Source: Caballeronia fortuita
GTDB lineage: Bacteria > Pseudomonadota > Gammaproteobacteria > Burkholderiales > Burkholderiaceae
Length of the DNA: 64,000 nucleotides
Reading direction: 5' to 3'
NCBI RefSeq assembly: GCF_001544835.2
Contig: NZ_FCNX02000008.1
Span: 1 to 64,000 of the forward strand
Shown here: in pieces, positions 57,602 to 64,000 of the stretch
Numbering within the stretch: position 1 is the stretch's first letter
How the letters are laid out: the number at the start of each line of letters is the position of its first letter
The notes under the pieces: generated by a model
Database searches by the model: none
Seen by the model: only the letters and a program-made list of their open reading frames with translations
What the model was told of the DNA's origin: nothing
Made by a program: the position numbers and the translations under genes

Positions 57602-58552
57602 ATGGATATTTTCATCCAGCAGATCCTCAACGGTCTGGTGCTTGGCAGCGTCTACGCCATCATCGCGTTGGGTTACACGATGGTGTACGGCATTCTCGGC
57701 ATCATCAACTTCGCGCACGGCGACGTGCTGATGGTCGGCGCGATGGTTGCGCTCTCCGCCATCGGCGTCATGCAGAATCACGTGCCGGGCTTGCCCGGAC
57801 CGATCATGCTGACGATCGCGCTCGTCATCGCGGCGATCGTCTGCGCGCTCGTCGGCTACACGATCGAACGCGTTGCGTACCGGCCGTTGCGCAAGGCGCC
57901 GCGTCTTGCGCCGCTGATCACCGCGATCGGCGTGTCCATTCTCCTGCAGACCATCGCGATGATGATCTGGGGCCGCAATCCGCTCGCGTTCCCGCAGCTT
58001 CTGCCGACCGATCCGATCAACGTCATCGCCGCCGACGAAACCCGTCCGGGCGCGGTGATCTCGATGACCGAAATCGTCATCATCGTGGTTGCGTTCCTCG
58101 TGATGGGCGGCCTCCTGCTCCTCGTGCACAAGACCAAGCTCGGCCGCGCGATGCGCGCCATCGCCGAGAATCCGGGCGTCGCGTCGCTGATGGGCGTGAA
58201 CCCGAACTTCGTGATTTCCGCGACCTTCATGATCGGCTCGGCGCTGGCGGCGCTGGCGGGCGTGATGATCGCCTCCGAATACGGCAACGCGCACTTCTAC
58301 ATGGGCTTCATTCCCGGTCTGAAGGCATTTACGGCGGCGGTGCTGGGCGGGATCGGCAACCTGGGCGGCGCGATGGTCGGCGGCGTGCTGCTCGGTCTCA
58401 TCGAACAGTTGGGCGCCGGTTATATCGGCAACCTGACGGGCGGCGTCTTCGGGTCGAACTACCAGGACGTGTTCGCCTTCATCGTGCTGATCATCGTGCT
58501 CGTGTTCCGTCCGTCGGGTCTGCTCGGCGAACGTGTCGCGGACCGCGCTTAA
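57602..58552 (+). CDS. livH: Branched-chain amino-acid ABC transporter permease LivH
   Basis: A 316-residue inner-membrane permease with about eight helices. The opening LNGLVLGSVYAIIALGYTMV and the GIINFAHGD motif are family hallmarks; the late FTAAVLGGIGNLGGAMVGG contacts the ATPases. It begins the livHMGF block, with livM following after 22 bp. Confidence 0.96.
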   Translation: MDIFIQQILNGLVLGSVYAIIALGYTMVYGILGIINFAHGDVLMVGAMVALSAIGVMQNHVPGLPGPIMLTIALVIAAIVCALVGYTIERVAYRPLRKAPRLAPLITAIGVSILLQTIAMMIWGRNPLAFPQLLPTDPINVIAADETRPGAVISMTEIVIIVVAFLVMGGLLLLVHKTKLGRAMRAIAENPGVASLMGVNPNFVISATFMIGSALAALAGVMIASEYGNAHFYMGFIPGLKAFTAAVLGGIGNLGGAMVGGVLLGLIEQLGAGYIGNLTGGVFGSNYQDVFAFIVLIIVLVFRPSGLLGERVADRA

Positions 58553-58574
58553 AGAACGTGAGGAGCTCAAAAAA

Positions 58575-59744
58575 ATGACTTCGATTCAACCGATTGAGCC
58601 GTCCACGACGCTCATCCCCGAAAAGAACATGACGAAGACGCTCGTCGTCGGCGTCATCACCGCGATCTTCGTGATCGCCGCACCGATGGTCATCGGCGCG
58701 GCGGGCGGCAACTACTGGGTCCGCGTGCTCGACTTCGCGATGCTGTACGTGATGCTCGCGCTGGGCCTGAACGTGGTGGTCGGTTTCGCCGGCCTGCTCG
58801 ATCTCGGTTACATCGCGTTCTACGCGGTCGGCGCCTACACGGCTGCTCTGCTCTCGTCGCCGCAACTGACGACGCAGTTCGAGTGGATCGCGCATCTCGC
58901 GCCCGGCGGACTGCACGTGCCGTTTCTCATCATCGTGCCGGTCGCGATGGCGCTCGCGGCAACCTTCGGCGTGCTGCTCGGCGCACCGACGCTGCGTCTG
59001 CGCGGCGACTATCTCGCGATCGTGACGCTCGGCTTCGGGGAAATCGTCCGGATCTTCATGAACAACCTCGATCGTCCGGTCAACATCACGAACGGTCCGA
59101 AGGGCATCACGGGCATCGATCCGGTGACGGTGGCGGGCTTCAACCTGTCGCAGACGCACGAGTTCTTCGGCATGAAGTTTCCGTCGGTCTACATGTATTA
59201 CTACCTGTTCGTGATCGGCGCGCTGATCGTGATCTGGGTGTGTACGCGTCTGCAGCACTCGCGCATCGGCCGCGCGTGGGCCGCGATCCGCGAGGACGAA
59301 ATCGCCGCGAAGGCGATGGGCATCAACACGCGTAACGTCAAGCTGCTCGCGTTCGCGATGGGCGCGTCGTTCGGCGGTCTGTCGGGCGCGATGTTCGGCG
59401 CGTTCCAGGGCTTCGTGTCGCCGGAATCGTTCACGTTCTGGGAGTCGATCGTCGTGCTGGCGTGCGTGGTGCTGGGCGGCATGGGGCACATTCCGGGCGT
59501 GATTCTCGGCGCGGTGCTGCTCGCCGTGTTCCCCGAATTCCTGCGCTCGACGATGGGCCCGCTGCAGAACGCGATCTTCGGCCATCAGATCGTCGATACC
59601 GAAGTCATCCGTCAGCTGCTGTACGGCCTGGCGATGGTGCTCATCATGCTGTATCGCTCGGAAGGTCTGTGGCCGGCCGCGAAACACGAAGACAAGATCG
59701 CGAAGATCGCGAAGCGCGGCGGCAAGAAGCCGGTGCGCGCTTAA
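58575..59744 (+). CDS. livM: Branched-chain amino-acid ABC transporter permease LivM
   Basis: A 389-residue permease. A short hydrophilic N-terminus precedes about ten helices. Hallmarks are LGLNVVVGFAGLLDLGY, the loop LRLRGDYLAIVTLGFGEIVR and GRAWAAIREDEIAAKAMGIN. The ATG at 58575 has AGGAG upstream. Partner of LivH in the transport pore. Confidence 0.96.
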   Translation: MTSIQPIEPSTTLIPEKNMTKTLVVGVITAIFVIAAPMVIGAAGGNYWVRVLDFAMLYVMLALGLNVVVGFAGLLDLGYIAFYAVGAYTAALLSSPQLTTQFEWIAHLAPGGLHVPFLIIVPVAMALAATFGVLLGAPTLRLRGDYLAIVTLGFGEIVRIFMNNLDRPVNITNGPKGITGIDPVTVAGFNLSQTHEFFGMKFPSVYMYYYLFVIGALIVIWVCTRLQHSRIGRAWAAIREDEIAAKAMGINTRNVKLLAFAMGASFGGLSGAMFGAFQGFVSPESFTFWESIVVLACVVLGGMGHIPGVILGAVLLAVFPEFLRSTMGPLQNAIFGHQIVDTEVIRQLLYGLAMVLIMLYRSEGLWPAAKHEDKIAKIAKRGGKKPVRA

Positions 59745-59753
59745 AGGCGGGGA

Positions 59754-60536
59754 ATGAACATGAGCGACAAGCAAACACGACTTTCCGTCACGGGCGTCAA
59801 CAAGCGCTTCGGCGGCCTGCAGGCGTTGTCCGATGTGCGCCTCCAAATCAAGGAAGGCGAGATCTACGGCCTGATCGGTCCGAACGGCGCGGGCAAGACG
59901 ACGTTCTTCAACGTGATTACCGGTCTCTACACGCCCGATTCCGGCGAGTTCAAGCTCGACGGTCAGGCCTACACGCCGACCGCCGTGTATCAGGTGGCGA
60001 AGGCGGGCATCGCGCGTACGTTCCAGAACATTCGTCTCTTCGGCGGCATGACCGCGCTGGAGAACGTGATGGTCGGCCGTCACGTGCGCACGAAGCACGG
60101 TCTGATCGGCGCGGTATTCCAGACGCCGGCCGAACGCCGCGAAGAACGCGAGATCAAGGAGCGCGCGCTCGAACTGCTCGAGTACGTCGGCGTGTTGCAG
60201 TACGCGGATTACACGTCGCGCAATCTGTCGTACGGGCATCAGCGTCGGCTGGAAATCGCGCGCGCGCTCGCGACCGATCCGAAGCTGCTCGCGCTCGACG
60301 AACCGGCGGCCGGCATGAACGCGACGGAGAAGGTCGAACTGACGCGCCTGCTCGACAAGATTCGCTCGGACGGCAAGACGATTCTGTTGATCGAACACGA
60401 CGTGAAACTCGTGATGGGATTGTGCAACCGCATGACGGTGCTCGATTACGGCAAGGTGATCGCCGAGGGTCTGCCGCAGGACGTGCAGAAGGACCCGAAG
60501 GTGATCGAGGCATATCTGGGTGCGGGGGTGCACTAA
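59754..60536 (+). CDS. livG: Branched-chain amino-acid ABC transporter ATPase LivG
   Basis: A 260-residue ATPase: Walker A GPNGAGKTT, the LivG-type FQNIRLFGGMTALENVMVG, signature LSYGHQRR and Walker B LLALDEPAAGMN. The C-terminal extension typical of LivG (VIAEGLPQDVQKDPKVIEAYLG) is present. The livF ATG follows its TAA with no gap. Confidence 0.97.
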   Translation: MNMSDKQTRLSVTGVNKRFGGLQALSDVRLQIKEGEIYGLIGPNGAGKTTFFNVITGLYTPDSGEFKLDGQAYTPTAVYQVAKAGIARTFQNIRLFGGMTALENVMVGRHVRTKHGLIGAVFQTPAERREEREIKERALELLEYVGVLQYADYTSRNLSYGHQRRLEIARALATDPKLLALDEPAAGMNATEKVELTRLLDKIRSDGKTILLIEHDVKLVMGLCNRMTVLDYGKVIAEGLPQDVQKDPKVIEAYLGAGVH

Positions 60537-61259
60537 ATGGCGACCACGAACGCGATGTTGAAGGTCAAGGGTCTGCAGGTGAATTACGGCGGAATCCAGG
60601 CGGTGAAGGGTGTCGATCTGGAAGTGGGTCAGGGCGAACTCGTCACGCTGATCGGCGCGAACGGCGCAGGCAAGACCACGACGATGAAGGCCATCACGGG
60701 GCTCAAGCCGTACTCGGGCGGCGATATCGAGTACATGGGCCAGTCGATCAAGGGCGTGCCGACGCACGAATTGCTGAAACGCGGCCTCGCGATGGTGCCG
60801 GAAGGCCGCGGGATTTTCGCGCGCATGTCGATTCTCGAGAACATGCAGATGGGCGCGTACTTGCGCAACGATACCGCCGAGATCCAGAAGGACACCGAGC
60901 GCATGTTCGGCTTCTTTCCGCGTCTGAAGGAGCGCGCATCGCAGTATGCGGGGACGCTCTCGGGCGGCGAACAGCAGATGCTGGCGATGGCGCGTGCGTT
61001 GCTCTCGCGTCCGAAGCTCTTGTTGCTCGACGAACCGTCGATGGGTCTCTCGCCGATCATGGTCGAGAAGATCTTCGAAGTGGTGCGTGAAATTTCGAAG
61101 GAAGGGCTGACGGTGCTGCTCGTGGAGCAGAACGCGCGTCTCGCGTTGCAGGCGGCGAATCGCGGTTACGTGATGGATTCGGGCACGGTGACGATGACCG
61201 GCGACGCGAAGACCATGCTCGACGATCCGAAGGTGCGAGCGGCTTATCTGGGCGAGTGA
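60537..61259 (+). CDS. livF: Branched-chain amino-acid ABC transporter ATPase LivF
   Basis: A 240-residue ATPase: Walker A GANGAGKTT, Q-loop region VPEGRGIFARMSILENM, signature LSGGEQQM and Walker B LLLDEPSMGLSP. Last gene of the importer, ended by a 13-bp hairpin terminator shared with the convergent acetyltransferase gene. Confidence 0.97.
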   Translation: MATTNAMLKVKGLQVNYGGIQAVKGVDLEVGQGELVTLIGANGAGKTTTMKAITGLKPYSGGDIEYMGQSIKGVPTHELLKRGLAMVPEGRGIFARMSILENMQMGAYLRNDTAEIQKDTERMFGFFPRLKERASQYAGTLSGGEQQMLAMARALLSRPKLLLLDEPSMGLSPIMVEKIFEVVREISKEGLTVLLVEQNARLALQAANRGYVMDSGTVTMTGDAKTMLDDPKVRAAYLGE

Positions 61260-61284
61260 TGCCGTCAGATGTTCGCGCTGAAGG

Positions 61285-61317
61285 AAAACCGGCTGTCGGA
61301 AGACAGCCGGTTTTTTT
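61285..61317. terminator. Bidirectional Rho-independent terminator
   Basis: Perfect 13-bp stem AAAACCGGCTGTC / GACAGCCGGTTTT with a GGAA loop. Seven T follow on the plus strand (livF) and TTTT on the minus strand. The stop codon of the acetyltransferase lies in its flank. Confidence 0.92.
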
Positions 61318-61738
61318 ATAGCCGCTTCCCCAGACTCACCACTTCATCCATCCGATAACCCAACCGCTCATAGAACCCGCGAAGTTCCGTCTTGAACGAC
61401 AGAATCTGCAGATTCACCTTCGGGCATCCCAACACGCTCAGCGCGGCTTCCGCGTGTTTCATCAACGCGCTGCCGAAGCCGCGGCCACGCAGCGAAGACG
61501 CGACGGCGAGCGAATACACCCAGCCGCGATGCCCGTCGTAGCCGGCCATCACCGTGCCGATCACGACGCCGTCGACCAAACCGACGAAGAACAGCTCCGG
61601 CTGCGTCCGCATCTTGTTGTCGATCGACAGAGCCGGATCGCGCTGCGGCCGCGATGCGTCCGCGTACTCCGGGAACACATCGCGCCACAGGGCGATCACC
61701 GCATCGCGATCGCCTGCGTCGAACGTGCGGATGATCAT
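61316..61738 (-). CDS. GNAT-family acetyltransferase (YpeA-like)
   Basis: A 140-residue acetyltransferase. The acetyl-CoA site is [17 protein letters not shown]; the stretch [19 protein letters not shown] and the ending [18 protein letters not shown] closely follow E. coli YpeA. The substrate is unknown. It overlaps the aminotransferase stop by 4 bp, so the two are co-translated. Its TAA lies in the T-run of the livF terminator. Confidence 0.9.
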   Translation of the reverse strand: MIIRTFDAGDRDAVIALWRDVFPEYADASRPQRDPALSIDNKMRTQPELFFVGLVDGVVIGTVMAGYDGHRGWVYSLAVASSLRGRGFGSALMKHAEAALSVLGCPKVNLQILSFKTELRGFYERLGYRMDEVVSLGKRL

Positions 61739-62919
61739 AGCGAATCGAGCACCGAACGCAGCATCGTCATCATCTGGTCGATCTCGTCCTTCGTCACGTT
61801 GAGCGCCGGCATGAAGCGCAGCAGGTTCGGGCGCGCCGCGTTGAGCAGCAGGCCGTCCGGCTGCATCAGACGCGCCTTCTCGACGATCTGCGGACCCTTG
61901 TCGCTGTCGAGCAGCAACGCGCGCAGGAGACCTTCGCCGCGTTCGCCCTTGAAGCCGCGCTCGGCCGACAGCTTCAACAGTTCCTGCTTCAGATATTCGC
62001 CTTTCTCGCGCACGCCTTCGAGAAAGCCCGGCGCGACGAGCTGCGAGATCACCGAGTAACCGGCTGCCGTCATCAACGGATTGCCGTTGTAGGTGCCGCC
62101 CTGGTCGCCCGCGTCGAAGCACGCGACATCCGCCTTCGACAAAAGCGCCGCGAGCGGGACGCCGCCGCCGATGCCCTTACCGAGCGTCATGATGTCCGGC
62201 TCGACGCCCGACAGTTCGTACGCGAACAATGTTCCCGCGCGGCCGCATCCGCTCTGTACTTCGTCGACGATCAGCAGGATGTTGTGCTTCTTCGTCAGCT
62301 CGCGCAGTTGCTGCATGAATTCGCGCGTCGCGGGAATCACGCCGCCTTCGCCCTGAATCGGCTCGAGCATTACGCCGACCGTCTTCTCGTTGATGAGCTT
62401 CTCCACCGACGCGATGTCGTTCAGATCGGCCTTCGGGAAGCCCGGCACTTGCGGCGCATAGATCGTATCCCAGCCGGCCTTGCCGCTCGCGGACATCGTC
62501 GCGATCGTGCGGCCGTGGAAGCTGTGATCGAACGTGATGATCTCGTACGCGCCGTCCTTGAACTTCTTGCCCCACTTGCGCGCGAGCTTGATCGCGCCTT
62601 CGTTCGCTTCGGCGCCGCTGTTGGCGAAGAACACCTTGTCGAAGCAACTGTTCGCGGTGAGCAGTTGCGCGAGCTGCGCCATCGGCGCGTTGTAGAACGC
62701 GGGCGACGGGTTGATGAGCGTGCGCGCTTGCTTTTCCATCGCCTCGATCATGCCTTCGTTGCAGTGGCCGAGCGAGTTCACGGCCCAGCCCTGAATGAAG
62801 TCGAGATAGCGCTTGCCCGTGTTGTCGTAGAGCCAGGAACCCTTGCCGCGCGTGAACACGATCTCGGGACGGTTCGTGATGTACATCAGCGAATCAACGG
62901 GGTACTCATTGAAATTCAT
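61735..62919 (-). CDS. Class III aminotransferase, acetylornithine aminotransferase family
   Basis: A 394-residue PLP enzyme. The cofactor lysine is Lys248 in [16 protein letters not shown]-contacting stretches are [15 protein letters not shown] and [12 protein letters not shown]. The sequence fits the ArgD/AstC family, which transfers the delta-amino group of acetyl- or succinylornithine to 2-oxoglutarate. Arginine biosynthesis and catabolism cannot be told apart without neighbouring arg or ast genes. The ATG at 62919 is chosen over an open frame to 62973 because MNFNEYPV matches the family start. Confidence 0.9.
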   Translation of the reverse strand: MNFNEYPVDSLMYITNRPEIVFTRGKGSWLYDNTGKRYLDFIQGWAVNSLGHCNEGMIEAMEKQARTLINPSPAFYNAPMAQLAQLLTANSCFDKVFFANSGAEANEGAIKLARKWGKKFKDGAYEIITFDHSFHGRTIATMSASGKAGWDTIYAPQVPGFPKADLNDIASVEKLINEKTVGVMLEPIQGEGGVIPATREFMQQLRELTKKHNILLIVDEVQSGCGRAGTLFAYELSGVEPDIMTLGKGIGGGVPLAALLSKADVACFDAGDQGGTYNGNPLMTAAGYSVISQLVAPGFLEGVREKGEYLKQELLKLSAERGFKGERGEGLLRALLLDSDKGPQIVEKARLMQPDGLLLNAARPNLLRFMPALNVTKDEIDQMMTMLRSVLDSL

Positions 62920-62961
62920 GACAGCGGGCTCCACGAAGGCAAAAAGGAAGTGGTGCGGAAA

Positions 62962-62988
62962 AACAAAAGCCACGGAATGTCCGTGGCT
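62962..62988 (-). terminator. Rho-independent terminator upstream of the aminotransferase
   Basis: Nine-bp stem AGCCACGGA / TCCGTGGCT with a 3-nt loop; the minus strand continues TTTTGTTTTT. It ends the transcript of the reductase gene to the right. Confidence 0.85.
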
Positions 62989-63182
62989 TCATTTCGTACG
63001 TTTCGGCAAGACCGAACCGTGAGCGCAATGCATGACGAGCCAGCGGCATCCCTAGGGAAGCGGCGAGCGGCGACGTCGAAGTGCGTTCAGGATTCTCATC
63101 ATTCGCGAAGGATACGTTAAGCGGTTGCCGCATGTAAACCGTGCACGCGGATTTTCTGGCCGCGTGCACGTTACGTGCAACA

Positions 63183-64000
63183 TCACACGGGATGCGCGAG
63201 ATCGGCCGCGCTCGTGAACGAATCCGCGTAGAACTCGTCCTCCGGCAGACGATGATGCTGCGTGAAATCGCGCTGCGCCGACTCCACCATCACCGGCGCG
63301 CCGCATGCGTACACCTGATGGCCGCTCAAGTCTGGCAGATCCTCGATGACAGCGCGATGAACGAAGCCCGTGCGGCCCGTCCACGCGTCGCTCGCGTCGG
63401 GTTCGGAGAGCACCGGCACGAACTTGAAGTTGGGGATCTCGCGCGCCCATTGCTCGGCGAGTTCCATCATGTACAAGTCCTTCTTGCGGCGGCCGCCCCA
63501 GTAGAGCGTCATCGGGCGATTCAGATTCTTGAACACCGCATGTTCGATGATCGCCTTGATCGGCGCGAAACCCGTGCCCGATGCGAGCAGCACGATCGGC
63601 TTGTCGGATTCGTCGCGCAGGAAGAAGGTGCCGAGCGGGCCCTCGAAGCGCAGGATGTCGCGCTCTTTCATCGCGCCGAACACGTGGTCGGTGAACGTGC
63701 CGCCGGGCATGTGACGGATATGCAGTTCGAGCGGGCCTTCATGATGTGGCGGGCTCGCCATCGAATAGCTGCGGCGCTTGCCGTCCTTCAAAATGAATTC
63801 GATGTATTGCCCCGCGTAATACTGCAGGCGTTCGTTCGCGGGCAATTGCAGTTTCAGCGCGATGACGTCGTCGGCGCAGCGTTCGAGCGCGTTCACGCGG
63901 CACGGCAGCTTCTTCACCTGCACGTCGCCGACGCCCGCGACCTCGCGCACGTCGATGGTCAGATCCGACTGCGCGGTCGCGCAGCAGAAGAGGGCCATGC
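63183..64000 (-). CDS. Ferredoxin-type NAD(P)H-flavin reductase (CDP-6-deoxy-3,4-glucoseen reductase-like), 5' end outside the window
   Basis: The C-terminal 272 residues of a larger protein. The visible N-terminal ALFCCATAQSDLTIDVRE is the end of a plant-type 2Fe-2S ferredoxin domain, so the true start and the other cluster cysteines lie beyond 64000; the first Met seen here is internal. The FAD domain (QYIEFILKDGKRRSYSMASP) and NAD domain (LLASGTGFAPIKAIIEHA, then VYACGAPVMVESA) are complete. Homologues are annotated AscD-like; in Burkholderia the role is probably a general electron-transfer reductase. No deoxysugar genes are nearby. Confidence 0.88.
   Translation of the reverse strand, partial: MALFCCATAQSDLTIDVREVAGVGDVQVKKLPCRVNALERCADDVIALKLQLPANERLQYYAGQYIEFILKDGKRRSYSMASPPHHEGPLELHIRHMPGGTFTDHVFGAMKERDILRFEGPLGTFFLRDESDKPIVLLASGTGFAPIKAIIEHAVFKNLNRPMTLYWGGRRKKDLYMMELAEQWAREIPNFKFVPVLSEPDASDAWTGRTGFVHRAVIEDLPDLSGHQVYACGAPVMVESAQRDFTQHHRLPEDEFYADSFTSAADLAHPV

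Noticed and set aside
62284-63120. 278-codon plus-strand ORF
   Set aside because: Arg/His-rich antisense shadow of the class III aminotransferase.

Overview
The window is GC-rich, gene-dense chromosomal DNA from a betaproteobacterium of the Burkholderia/Paraburkholderia/Caballeronia group. The evidence is the protein sequences (IleS, CoaBC, LspA, ClpSA, NadABC, LivHMGF), the ribF-ileS-lspA-coaBC-dut and slpA-ispH gene orders, and frequent stop/start overlaps between operon genes. No rRNA or tRNA gene was found. About fifty protein genes are supported, and most are core metabolism or housekeeping.

Layout. 1-550: a large imperfect inverted repeat. 0.6-8 kb: a degenerate EAL protein, homogentisate catabolism (hmgA-fahA) with a palindrome-rich promoter, two MFS transporters and an exported hypothetical protein. 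7.4-14 kb: the ligase-associated DNA-repair operon (exonuclease, ATP-dependent ligase, DEXH helicase, PdeM). 14.3-21 kb: a possible fertility-inhibition-like protein, a LysR regulator, two tandem AspT-type exchangers, an aldo/keto reductase and a Rap1a/Tai-like protein. 21-27.4 kb: a peptide-type ABC importer with a cupin. 27.5-36.7 kb: EF-G, DUF192, a Lys/His-rich exported peptide, RluE, isocitrate dehydrogenase, a cold-shock protein and clpS-clpA. 36.7-47.4 kb: ribF-ileS-lspA-coaBC-LLM-dut, divergent from purN-rsmB-mscS. 47.6-55.7 kb: a fatty-acid desaturase, nadA-nadC facing nadB, rpmB-rpmG, radC and slpA-ispH. 56-64 kb: a complete branched-chain amino-acid ABC importer (livJHMGF), a GNAT protein, a class III aminotransferase and a truncated ferredoxin-type reductase.

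The most unusual stretch is 8019-8709. A segment of about 650 bp sits between the helicase gene and pdeM, bounded by a 22-bp direct repeat that duplicates the 5' end of pdeM. On the minus strand the segment carries, in order, an AT-rich promoter-like leader, two degenerate type I-E CRISPR repeats exactly 61 bp apart flanking one 31-nt spacer, and a strong Rho-independent terminator. Further downstream is a 41-codon ORF with a consensus Shine-Dalgarno sequence. The PAM-proximal part of the spacer matches the DNA directly upstream of that Shine-Dalgarno at 15 of 18 positions, including a perfect 9-nt seed. This architecture resembles the CRISPR-derived CreTA toxin-antitoxin systems (a mini-CRISPR antitoxin RNA guiding Cascade to a small toxin gene). 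No cas gene lies in the window, so the functional interpretation is inference.
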